Assembly: GCA_913060695.1 (NCBI GenBank)
Contig: CAJXUA010000006.1
Span: forward strand, 124,001-188,000
Direction: 5' to 3'
DNA from: an uncultured Gammaproteobacteria bacterium
Lineage (GTDB): Bacteria > Pseudomonadota > Gammaproteobacteria > Pseudomonadales > Pseudohongiellaceae
Length of the DNA: 64,000 nucleotides
Shown here one piece after another: positions 55,841-64,000 of this stretch. Numbering within the stretch: position 1 is the stretch's first letter; each line of letters begins with the position of its first letter. Position numbers and translations under genes: made by a program. A model generated the notes under the pieces. That model had not been told where the DNA came from, ran no database searches, and saw only the letters and a program-made list of their open reading frames with translations.

Positions 55841-56635
55841 ATGTTCACTTACCCGCAATTCGACCCCGTCGCTTTTTCTTTAGGTCCACTCTCCGTGCAT
55901 TGGTACGGCATCATGTACATCGTGGCATTCGGTGGCGCGTGGCTATTAGCCCGGTATCGGGCGAGTAAGTCCCCCGGGCAGTGGAATGACGAGCAGATCT
56001 CCGACCTAATCTTCTATGGTGCTCTTGGCGCAGTACTGGGCGGCCGCATTGGTTCGGCTCTTTTCTACAATTTTGACAAGATGCTGTCCGATCCGACCTG
56101 GGTGCTGAGGGTCTGGGAGGGAGGCATGTCCTTCCATGGCGGCATACTAGGCGTCATGGCGGCTCTGTACTGGTACTCTCGTAAGCTCAACAAGCCCTAT
56201 TTCGAAGTGCTCGATTTTATAGCCCCCTTAGCCCCCTTCGGACTAGGTGCAGGGCGTTTAGGCAACTTCATTGGTGGCGAGTTATGGGGCCGGCATACCG
56301 ACGTGGCATGGGGCATGGTCTTCCCCCATGTCGACGCCTTCCCTCGTCACGCCTCGCAGCTCTATCAATTCGCTCTCGAAGGAGTATTACTCTTTAGCGT
56401 AGTCTGGTGGTTCTCCTCCCGGCCACGTCCCATGTACGCAGTCTCAGGCCTGTTCGGCATTGGCTATGGGCTGCAGCGCTTCTTCGTGGAGTTCTACAGA
56501 GAGCCCGACGAGGGGATTGGTTTTGTCGCACTAGACTGGATGACGATGGGACAAATCCTCTCGCTGCCGATGATCATCGCGGGCATCGTGCTCATGGTTA
56601 TGGCATATCGAAAGCCCGCACAGGCCAAATCCTAA
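55841..56635 (+). CDS. lgt: Prolipoprotein diacylglyceryl transferase
   Basis: HWYGIMYIVAF, GGMSFHGGILGV, GRLGNFIGGELWGR. Confidence 0.96.
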   Translation: MFTYPQFDPVAFSLGPLSVHWYGIMYIVAFGGAWLLARYRASKSPGQWNDEQISDLIFYGALGAVLGGRIGSALFYNFDKMLSDPTWVLRVWEGGMSFHGGILGVMAALYWYSRKLNKPYFEVLDFIAPLAPFGLGAGRLGNFIGGELWGRHTDVAWGMVFPHVDAFPRHASQLYQFALEGVLLFSVVWWFSSRPRPMYAVSGLFGIGYGLQRFFVEFYREPDEGIGFVALDWMTMGQILSLPMIIAGIVLMVMAYRKPAQAKS

Positions 56636-56669
56636 GAAACACGAATCACAGTTTTGAGTGTAAGCGAAT

Positions 56670-57464
56670 ATGAAACAGTACCTCGATCTCCTACAAAGAA
56701 TCCTCGACGAAGGCGCGACTAAGGGCGACCGCACAGGCACAGGCACGCAGTCGGTGTTCGGCCATCAAATGCGTTTCGACCTTAGCGCTGGCTTTCCCGT
56801 GCTTACGACCAAGAAGCTGCATCTGCGCTCGATCATTATCGAACTCCTGTGGTTCCTAAGTGGCGATACCAATATCTGCTATTTGAAAGAGAATGGCGTA
56901 TCGATTTGGGATGACTGGGCGGATGAAAACGGGGACCTCGGACCCGTCTACGGATTTCAGTGGCGTTCATGGCCAGGCCCAGATGGGCAGTCCGTCGATC
57001 AGATAAGCAAACTTATCGAACAGATCCGCAGCAATCCGAATTCCCGGCGCTTGATGGTCGTGGCCTATAACCCCGCCTATGTGGATCAGATGGCACTACC
57101 GCCATGCCATTCTCTTTTTCAGTTCTATGTAGCCGATGGCAAGCTCTCATGTCAGTTGTACCAACGCTCCGCTGATACCTTTCTAGGTGTGCCCTTTAAC
57201 ATCGCCTCCTATGCCCTGTTAACCCACATGGTGGCGCAGCAATGTGATCTAGAGGTAGGAGATTTCATCTGGACGGGTGGGGACACCCATCTTTACAGCA
57301 ATCATATGGAGCAGGCGGCATTGCAGCTAACGCGTGAGCCACTCGCACTACCCACACTGAAGATCAAGCGCAAGCCTGCAGATATTTTTAGCTACGCATA
57401 CGAAGACTTCGAAATAGTGGGCTATGAAGCGCATCCACATATCAAAGCGCCAGTGGCCGTATAG
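56670..57464 (+). CDS. thyA: Thymidylate synthase
   Basis: [31 protein letters not shown], active site [13 protein letters not shown]. Confidence 0.97.
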   Translation: MKQYLDLLQRILDEGATKGDRTGTGTQSVFGHQMRFDLSAGFPVLTTKKLHLRSIIIELLWFLSGDTNICYLKENGVSIWDDWADENGDLGPVYGFQWRSWPGPDGQSVDQISKLIEQIRSNPNSRRLMVVAYNPAYVDQMALPPCHSLFQFYVADGKLSCQLYQRSADTFLGVPFNIASYALLTHMVAQQCDLEVGDFIWTGGDTHLYSNHMEQAALQLTREPLALPTLKIKRKPADIFSYAYEDFEIVGYEAHPHIKAPVAV

Positions 57465-57476
57465 AGAAGATTATCT

Positions 57477-57980
57477 ATGAAACTTGCTCTGATTTGGGCG
57501 ATGTCCCGAAATAGAACTATCGGTCGTAATAACTCCCTACCGTGGCATCTCTCCGAAGACCTCAAGTACTTCAAGCGCGTCACGATGGGCAAGCCCATCA
57601 TCATGGGCCGCAAGACTTGGGAGTCCATAGGACGGCCGTTGCCGGGCCGCTGTAATATTGTGATCACCACGGATCCAAATTATAGGGCCGAGGGCGTCAA
57701 GGTGGTAGGCTCACTAGAGGAGGCGATCTCGCTGGCCGATAGCGTCGGACTGATCGATGGAGCAGAAGAGGCAGTAGTAATCGGCGGGGCACAGATCTAT
57801 GCACTAGCACTACCCATGGCGGATCGGCTGTATATGACACAGGTTCATGCAGAAGTAGAGGGCGACGCATTCTTCCCGCAGTTCGATCTAAGCCAATGGC
57901 ATGAACTTGGCCGCGAAGATTTCTCCGCCGCCGGCCCGAACCCATATGACTATAGTTTTGTGGTGTTGGAGAGAATTTAA
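57477..57980 (+). CDS. folA: Dihydrofolate reductase
   Basis: ALIWAMSRNRTIGRNNSLPWHLSEDLKYFKRVTMGKPIIMGRKTWESIGRPLPGR. Confidence 0.97.
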   Translation: MKLALIWAMSRNRTIGRNNSLPWHLSEDLKYFKRVTMGKPIIMGRKTWESIGRPLPGRCNIVITTDPNYRAEGVKVVGSLEEAISLADSVGLIDGAEEAVVIGGAQIYALALPMADRLYMTQVHAEVEGDAFFPQFDLSQWHELGREDFSAAGPNPYDYSFVVLERI

Positions 57981-58003
57981 GCTTGGTGGCAAGCGCTGGC
58001 GGT

Positions 58004-58073
58004 TGTAGGAGCGCTTGCCCGCGAATAGTTCAGTGCCACACCAAACCCTTCGCGGGCAAGCCCGCTCCTACAG
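58004..58073. repeat. REPIN: inverted pair of Pseudomonas-type REP sequences
   Basis: TGTAGGAGCGCTTGCCCGCGAA ... TTCGCGGGCAAGCCCGCTCCTACA, just after the folA stop. Confidence 0.85.
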
Positions 58074-58118
58074 TCAGAAAAATATTCCAGTCTTGTTAAA
58101 ACCGCAACTAGTTGTAGT

Positions 58119-59030
58119 TCAATCCAATGGAATAAATGCTAAAGCATTATTCGAATTCATTGGAATGACTAGTTGGTTTTGTACCGAGTCATAGCACATC
58201 GATGCCGCTGAGGGGATGCCGGTCGCAATCACTTCTGCCGCCTGGCCTGGTCGAATACGCGACACACTTCCGAAGCGCACGCTGCTCACATACTTCGTGT
58301 CATCGGCCATAATCACCACGCCGTCGTTACCGCCTTCTGCCGCATGTTCAGTCTTGATCACTTCGCCACTTGGGCTAAAGGTGACAACTGCGTTGTCGCC
58401 CACATTGACCACTACGATATTGCCCTGGTTGTCGACCGCCACACCGTTCGGTGCTGCAAGTGGAGCGCCCTCTGCGAATATAGAAGTCTGGCCGCTAGGA
58501 GTAATCTTATAGATACGTTCTGGCGCTCGTGTGTTCGAGGCGTACACCGTGCCATCTGGCGCTACGCCGATACCATTGAGCAGATTCGCGCCCTCAACCT
58601 CTACAGAACCCATAGGCTCCCCTGTCGCCAGATCGAACATGCGTACAGAGTCCAGATCCACGGCGTAGAGCACGCCATTGTTGATCGCGCTACCAAGTGG
58701 CTGGTTCAGCATTAGGCCATCGCGAGTCGCACCGATCCATTTGGAGGTATGCACGCTGCCATCGGGATTGATGAGAGATACATAGCCATCATTCTCTTCT
58801 AGCGTTGGCGAGATACCATTATTCATCGCGAGAATGAGGTTGCGCTCAGGGTCGAAGGTGCAACTCTCGGCAGTACGGAAACTACCGTAAACCTTCACGT
58901 TGCTAGACATTGGCGTCGCAACACCCGCCTCGTTGATAGTGCCGAGGGGTTCGCCCGCTTTGAATGTTTGTGCCTGTGTGCTGCCGCAGATTGCGAGGCT
59001 GATTAGGCCGGTCAACATGAGTTTGTTCAT
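58119..59030 (-). CDS. Exported SMP-30/gluconolactonase-like beta-propeller protein
   Basis: Signal peptide; repeated NGIGVAPDGTVYASN / NGVAVDNQGNIVVVNVGDNAVV motifs. Confidence 0.75.
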   Translation of the reverse strand: MNKLMLTGLISLAICGSTQAQTFKAGEPLGTINEAGVATPMSSNVKVYGSFRTAESCTFDPERNLILAMNNGISPTLEENDGYVSLINPDGSVHTSKWIGATRDGLMLNQPLGSAINNGVLYAVDLDSVRMFDLATGEPMGSVEVEGANLLNGIGVAPDGTVYASNTRAPERIYKITPSGQTSIFAEGAPLAAPNGVAVDNQGNIVVVNVGDNAVVTFSPSGEVIKTEHAAEGGNDGVVIMADDTKYVSSVRFGSVSRIRPGQAAEVIATGIPSAASMCYDSVQNQLVIPMNSNNALAFIPLD

Positions 59031-59121
59031 GAACTTTTCTCCTTATTGTGTTGGCTTAAGCCGTCAGTTTTTTTGGACAGAATTATGCTGAGGTTCCCAA
59101 AAGACCCGATTCTTGGCGACT

Positions 59122-60447
59122 CTAGTTCAGTGCCTTAGAAAGAGCCTTGGAGTTACGCTGATAGTTATACATTTTCTGTTTCTTCTCAGGCAGTTCGCTA
59201 ATGGCGATAGGAGTGAAGCCCTTCTCCAGGAACCAGTGGGTGGTCTGAGTCGTGAGGACTATTACCCTAGACATGCCGGAGCGCTTGGCATGGGCCTCTA
59301 GCGCGGTGAGTAAGTCCTGACCACGCCCAGTGTCTTGATAGTCCTTGTGAATGGCGATGCAGGCAATCTCACCGCAATGTTCGTCCATTGGATAGAGCGC
59401 CGCGCAGGCGATAATCATGCCTTCGCGCTCGATGACAAAGAAGAAGCCGATCTCGGCCTCGAGCAATTCACGGGATCGATGCACAAGCACGCCTGCGTCT
59501 TCTAAGGGTGTGATTAGTTCGAGTAGGCCGCCAACATCTTCAATAGTGGCGCGGCGCAGGACTTCGAAATTCTCCTTCGATACCAGGGTGCCACTGCCGT
59601 CACGGGTGAAGAGTTCCTCGATTAGTGCCCCATTGTGTTCGAAGCTGATCAAATGGCTGCGCGGGACATTCTTGCTACAGGCCTTAAGCGCTGCGGTGAG
59701 GGCTTGGGCAACGCCATTGGCAGTATTCTCCTGCTTGGAGGTCACTGCGTTGAGCACGTCCTGTGCGGACGTAGGGCTCAGTGTGCTGACCATCTCGCCA
59801 TCGCCGTCGAGTATGCCGGTCTGCGGGATAAACATGATCAGTTTCTCTGCGTGCAAGGCGATGGCAACTTCAGTCGCGACATCTTCCGCAGAAAGATTGA
59901 AGACCTCCCCCGTGGGGGAATAGCCGAGATTGCTGAGCAGGACGATGTTATGGGCGAGCAGATGCTGTTCTATGGCCGCTGCGTTGACCTTGCGCACTAC
60001 GCCGGTGAGGGCATGATCGACGCCATCGAGCACCCCTAGAGGACGTGCGGTAATGTAATTGCCTCGCGCAACGGTGATATCTGCGCCATGCATCGGGGAG
60101 TTACTCAGGCCCATGGAGAAGACCGCTTCCACATCGATGCTCAGCGAGCCAACTATCTGCTTGATGATCTGCAGGCTGTCGGCATCGGTAATGCGTAGCC
60201 CCTTATGATAAGTCGACTCGATCTTCGCGGCGTCTAGTGCCCCATTAATCTGTGGGCGCGAGCCGTGTACAAGAACGAGTTTGACGCCAAGGCTATTGAG
60301 CAGATTAATGTCGTGCACGATATTACTGAAATTCGGATGTTCGAGCGCCTCACCTGGCAATAGCACAACAAACACCTTTTTTCTGTGGGCGTTGATGTAG
60401 CTGGAGGAGTAACGAAACCAGTCTATGTATTCGGGCAGATTTTGCAT
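59122..60447 (-). CDS. argA: Amino-acid N-acetyltransferase (N-acetylglutamate synthase)
   Basis: N-terminal amino acid kinase-like fold (VLVHGSRPQINGAL) plus C-terminal GNAT domain (YQDTGRGQDLLTALEAHAKRSG). Confidence 0.95.
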   Translation of the reverse strand: MQNLPEYIDWFRYSSSYINAHRKKVFVVLLPGEALEHPNFSNIVHDINLLNSLGVKLVLVHGSRPQINGALDAAKIESTYHKGLRITDADSLQIIKQIVGSLSIDVEAVFSMGLSNSPMHGADITVARGNYITARPLGVLDGVDHALTGVVRKVNAAAIEQHLLAHNIVLLSNLGYSPTGEVFNLSAEDVATEVAIALHAEKLIMFIPQTGILDGDGEMVSTLSPTSAQDVLNAVTSKQENTANGVAQALTAALKACSKNVPRSHLISFEHNGALIEELFTRDGSGTLVSKENFEVLRRATIEDVGGLLELITPLEDAGVLVHRSRELLEAEIGFFFVIEREGMIIACAALYPMDEHCGEIACIAIHKDYQDTGRGQDLLTALEAHAKRSGMSRVIVLTTQTTHWFLEKGFTPIAISELPEKKQKMYNYQRNSKALSKALN

Positions 60448-60532
60448 GGGCGTGAATATAGTCTATTTATTGATTGTTATGAATAATTTTATAGTTTGCC
60501 ATTTTGACCTCAGCGCCGGCGTATAGGAAGCG

Positions 60533-61702
60533 TTAGAGGCAGTAATGGCGAATCAGCCCCTTAAGTGTTTCCAGATAGGGTGCAATACGATCTAGTTCCA
60601 AGTACTCGTCTGGCTGGTGGGCCTGATCGATGTCGCCTGGACCAAGCACTATAGTATCCATGCCGAGCCGTTGCAGATGCGGCGCCTCGGTGCCGAATGC
60701 GACCGTTGCGGCGCTATGCCCGGTCAGGCGCTCCGCGGTTTTCACTAACTCGTTCTCTGGCGCGGTCATGAAGGCAGGCAGACCCGCGAAAAGCGGCGCG
60801 ATTGTCGCCTTAACGCCGAAGCGATCTGCGATGGGGCTGACACGACGGCGAATCTCATCGCGCAACGCCTCGATCTCCATGCCTGGCAGTAAGCGAATAT
60901 CAAATTCCAGGCGACACTGACCGCAGATGCGATTGGGGTTATCGCCGCCATGGATGCAGCCAAGATTGAGTGTCGGGCGCGGTATCGTGAACATGGGATT
61001 CTGGTAGCGCGCCTGCATCTCCTGACGAAACACAATTAACTCGCCGATTACGCTATGCATCGCGTCCAACGCATTGTGGCCTAAGTCTGGGTCAGAGGAA
61101 TGGCCGCTTTGCCCTAGTAGTTCGATGGACTCCATCATGATGCCTTTGTGGGCATTGATGGGGCGCATGCCGGTTGGCTCGCCTATGACGGCGCAACGCG
61201 CTTTGGGGCGACCCAACTCTGCCAACGTGCGCGCCCCTTGCATCGAAGTCTCCTCGTCTGCCGTAGCAAGTACGATCAGGGGCTGCTTGAAGCTCAGGCC
61301 CTCGAAGTCTTTCAATGCCTCTAATATGAGAGCGAAGAAGCTCTTCATATCAGTGCTGCCTAAGCCATAGAGGCGGCCATCCTTCTGCGTTAAGCGAAAG
61401 GGATTAACGTTCCATAATGCTTCATCTAAAGGCACCGTATCGGTGTGTCCGGCTAGGACGAGCCCGCCGGGCCCAGTGCCTCGAGTGGCGATGAGATTCA
61501 ACTTCTCATTATCTTGGGTTTGCGCCGATGTACCGGGGCTCTTAACGCGTTCGCAGCTAAAACCACGTGCCTCGAATACCTCCGCTAAGTAATCGATTAC
61601 GGGGGTGTTGCTGATATCCAAGTCGGGGTTCGCCGAGCTTATGCTCGGGCGTGCGATCAACGCGTCGAGGTGAGTGAAGAAATCAGGTGTAGAGGGGGTC
61701 AT
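60533..61702 (-). CDS. argE: Acetylornithine deacetylase
   Basis: M20 motifs LAGHTDTVPLDEALW, GLGSTDMKSFFAL; beside argA. Confidence 0.93.
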   Translation of the reverse strand: MTPSTPDFFTHLDALIARPSISSANPDLDISNTPVIDYLAEVFEARGFSCERVKSPGTSAQTQDNEKLNLIATRGTGPGGLVLAGHTDTVPLDEALWNVNPFRLTQKDGRLYGLGSTDMKSFFALILEALKDFEGLSFKQPLIVLATADEETSMQGARTLAELGRPKARCAVIGEPTGMRPINAHKGIMMESIELLGQSGHSSDPDLGHNALDAMHSVIGELIVFRQEMQARYQNPMFTIPRPTLNLGCIHGGDNPNRICGQCRLEFDIRLLPGMEIEALRDEIRRRVSPIADRFGVKATIAPLFAGLPAFMTAPENELVKTAERLTGHSAATVAFGTEAPHLQRLGMDTIVLGPGDIDQAHQPDEYLELDRIAPYLETLKGLIRHYCL

Positions 61703-62058
61703 TTGGCCCCCATAGTATTGCTGGCGATCAAGTCGGTCTTGGCGGCCATGATGAAGTCATTCTCGTGTAGGCCATTAGCCTTGTGGGTCCACCACGACAC
61801 AGTTACCTTGCCCCATTCGAGAAGCAGGCTTGGATGGTGGTCTTCGCGCTCGGCGATTAGGCCAACCTTGTGGGTGAAGGCGGCTGCTTCCTTAAAGTCT
61901 GGGAAATGAAACTCGCGGCGTATCTGGTCCATGCCGTCAACGCTGACTTTCTTCCAGCGCGGGATCGCGGTGAGCATTTGATTCGCGTCCTCGGGCAACA
62001 TCGCACGTGTGCCGATCGTGCAGGGTTGGCAGTGCTTCTCAAAGAGTGTACGACTCAT
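61699..62058 (-). CDS. 4a-hydroxytetrahydrobiopterin dehydratase
   Basis: REFHFPDFKEAAAFTHKVGLIAEREDHHPSLLLEWGKVTVSWWTH. Confidence 0.95.
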   Translation of the reverse strand: MSRTLFEKHCQPCTIGTRAMLPEDANQMLTAIPRWKKVSVDGMDQIRREFHFPDFKEAAAFTHKVGLIAEREDHHPSLLLEWGKVTVSWWTHKANGLHENDFIMAAKTDLIASNTMGAK

Positions 62059-62099
62059 GGGTGCTCCCCTTCAGCGGCGCTACAAGGCGCTCACAAAGA

Positions 62100-63290
62100 T
62101 TAGAGAAAAGTTTCGAGAACGCTATTGAGAAATTGCTGTCCTTTCTCGGTCGGTCGAACATGAGCGTCCTCGAAGGACAATAATTCTTGGGCTTGCAGTG
62201 ATGATACCTGCTTTTGGATAAGCTCGAAACCTAGTCCAGTCGCAGCCTCGAAAGCGCTAGTAGAGAAGCCCTCGGGCATGCGCAGCACATTGAGAAGATA
62301 CTCGATCGCGATCTCGTTCGCGGGTATCGGAGCTAGCTCGGCCATATACTTGCCGTCTGCATTCATATAGTGCTCGGGCTGCTTCTTATTGCGAGTGCGC
62401 TCTATCTGACCTCGCTCGACCTGAGTGATCTTGCCATGTGCTCCCGCGCCTATGCCAATGTAGTCACCGAAGCGCCAGTAATTCAAGTTGTGTCGCGCCA
62501 TCATCGCGTTCTTGGCGAATGCCGAGATTTCGTAACGAGCATAGCCATTGGCTTGGAGTAACGCTAGACCGCTATCCTGAATATCGATCAGATCATCGTC
62601 CTCAGGCAAGACTGGGGGGCGCTTATAGAACTCGGTGTTGGGCTCTATGGTCAGCTGGTACCAAGACAGATGTTCGGGCTCGAATGCGATCGCAGTCTCT
62701 AGGTCGCGCATGGCGTCTTTGGTTGACTGACCGCGCAGTCCGTACATGATGTCAATATTGAGATTGTCAAAACCTGCCGACCTCGCGAACTCGATTGCCG
62801 CCCTTGCGTCGTCACTGCCGTGAATGCGACCAAGGCTATGCAATTGCAGGTCGTCGAAGCTTTGTACGCCAATAGAGAGCCTGTTGATGCCGGCGCGCCT
62901 ATAGTCGGCGAACTTTCCGCGTTCCGCAGTACCTGGGTTCGCCTCTAATGTGATCTCGATGTCGGGCGCAAAGGGTACTATGGCCTGCAACCCCTCCAGA
63001 AGGCGCACGTAACCAGGTGCAGAGAAAAGACTTGGCGTGCCGCCTCCGAAGAAGATCGACTGAATTGGGCGTCCCTGTGAGTACTGCTGCGCATTGCGAA
63101 AGTCTTGTAGTAGCGCATCGATATACTGTGCCTCTGGAATCTCTCCGTTGCTCTCGTGCGAGTTAAAGTCGCAATAGGGGCACTTACGTACGCACCAAGG
63201 AATGTGTACATACAGGCTTAGGGGAGGCAATTGCAGGAGCGCCGGGCTTGGCATCAGAGTCACGCGATGGAACCGCTCAGCTTCTCCCAA
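62100..63290 (-). CDS. hemW: HemW, radical SAM family (coproporphyrinogen III oxidase-like)
   Basis: LYVHIPWCVRKCPYCDFNSHE CxxxCxxC motif, FFGGGTPSLFS; true start may be downstream of 63290. Confidence 0.93.
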   Translation of the reverse strand: MGEAERFHRVTLMPSPALLQLPPLSLYVHIPWCVRKCPYCDFNSHESNGEIPEAQYIDALLQDFRNAQQYSQGRPIQSIFFGGGTPSLFSAPGYVRLLEGLQAIVPFAPDIEITLEANPGTAERGKFADYRRAGINRLSIGVQSFDDLQLHSLGRIHGSDDARAAIEFARSAGFDNLNIDIMYGLRGQSTKDAMRDLETAIAFEPEHLSWYQLTIEPNTEFYKRPPVLPEDDDLIDIQDSGLALLQANGYARYEISAFAKNAMMARHNLNYWRFGDYIGIGAGAHGKITQVERGQIERTRNKKQPEHYMNADGKYMAELAPIPANEIAIEYLLNVLRMPEGFSTSAFEAATGLGFELIQKQVSSLQAQELLSFEDAHVRPTEKGQQFLNSVLETFL

Positions 63291-63871
63291 TGAGGCAGGA
63301 GCGCGCGCAAGGCCTGGCCGCGATGGCTGATGCTATTCTTGATCGAGGGGTCAAGTTGTGCGGATGCGCAGTCATGTGTCGGTACGAAAAATAAGGGGTC
63401 GTACCCAAAACCATTCTCGCCTTGTGCTTCGAATAGGATGCGGCCTTCCCAAGTGCCCTGGCAGATGTAGGGCATTGGGTCTTCGGCATAACGCATGAAA
63501 ACGATGACGCATTGGAAACGAGCTTTGCGTTGCGCCTCGGGCACGTTCGCCAGCTCTTTGAGTAGTTTGCTATTGTTCTCTGCATCGCTTGCGCCAACGC
63601 CCGCATAGCGTGCTGAATAGATGCCGGGTTGCCCTTTTAATGCATCGACCTCTAGGCCGGAGTCATCTGCCATAGAAGGCAGTCCGCTAATGCTGCAGGC
63701 ATGTCTGGCTTTGATGATCGCGTTCTCGACAAAACTCAAGCCTGTCTCATCTGCATCGTCGACGCCGAGGCTGCGCTGAGTGATGAATTCGATGTTCTGC
63801 GCACCGAGCATCTGCTGAAACTCACGTAGTTTTCCCGCATTGCCCGTTGCTAAAACGATTTGCTGTACCAC
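63260..63871 (-). CDS. rdgB: XTP/dITP diphosphatase (non-canonical purine NTP pyrophosphatase)
   Basis: VLATGNAGKLREFQQML, ADDSGLEVDALKGQPGIYSARYAG; GTG start at 63871 preferred. Confidence 0.95.
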   Translation of the reverse strand: MVQQIVLATGNAGKLREFQQMLGAQNIEFITQRSLGVDDADETGLSFVENAIIKARHACSISGLPSMADDSGLEVDALKGQPGIYSARYAGVGASDAENNSKLLKELANVPEAQRKARFQCVIVFMRYAEDPMPYICQGTWEGRILFEAQGENGFGYDPLFFVPTHDCASAQLDPSIKNSISHRGQALRALLPHWEKLSGSIA

Positions 63872-63884
63872 TGTGTTGGGCCTC

Positions 63885-64000
63885 TTAACGACTGATATGG
63901 TAGATCGCGGTCTCACCGAGAAAATTAGGCCATGCCTTGATCGTCCAGCTACCTTGGTGCAAGTGATCAACTACGGTGCGAGTGATGACCTTGATGTTCT
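63885..64000 (-). CDS. metW: Probable MetW C-terminal end (truncated by window end)
   Basis: Own translation: ...NIKVITRTVVDHLHQGSWTIKAWPNFLGETAIYHISR stop; WPNxxGExAIY resembles the MetW C-terminus. Confidence 0.6.
   Translation of the reverse strand, partial: NIKVITRTVVDHLHQGSWTIKAWPNFLGETAIYHISR

Noticed and set aside
1-64000. CRISPR arrays, tRNA/rRNA genes, insertion sequences, phage or defence islands
   Set aside because: None recognised by reading; the region looks like stable core chromosome apart from the REPIN. tRNAscan/CRISPR searches would be needed for certainty.

Overview
The window is a chromosomal segment of a gammaproteobacterium, mostly housekeeping genes. I found no rRNA, tRNA, CRISPR array, transposase or prophage. 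Main blocks, left to right: the 3' end of an L-asparaginase gene; a GlrK/QseG/GlrR-like (QseEGF) two-component operon; two small transcription units directly downstream (a 67-aa basic ORF and an exported EF-hand protein); a TetR + RND efflux locus; PBP1b with an LpoP-like TPR lipoprotein; an SOS mutasome split into dnaE2 (+) and imuA-imuB (-), each with a LexA box; zapA / 6S RNA / 5-FTHF cyclo-ligase; pepP-ubiH-ubiI; an ABC exporter; gcvT-gcvH-gcvP; a signal peptidase I; an Lhr helicase; assorted regulators; a large protein with a class III cyclase-like domain; a sulfite-oxidase-family protein; gcvR; rppH-ptsP; lgt-thyA-folA followed by a Pseudomonas-type REPIN; argE-argA; hemW-rdgB; and the end of metW. 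The strongest unexplained signal is at 3873-5088. Two intergenic sigma-54 (-24/-12) promoters lie immediately downstream of the sigma-54 activator gene glrR. Each is preceded by two TGT-N12-ACA sites exactly 63 bp apart and at essentially the same distance (83 and 84 bp) from the -24 GG. This looks like a duplicated enhancer-promoter cassette driving a 67-aa ORF/sRNA and an exported EF-hand protein. All calls come from reading the sequence and supplied ORFs; no database search was run.
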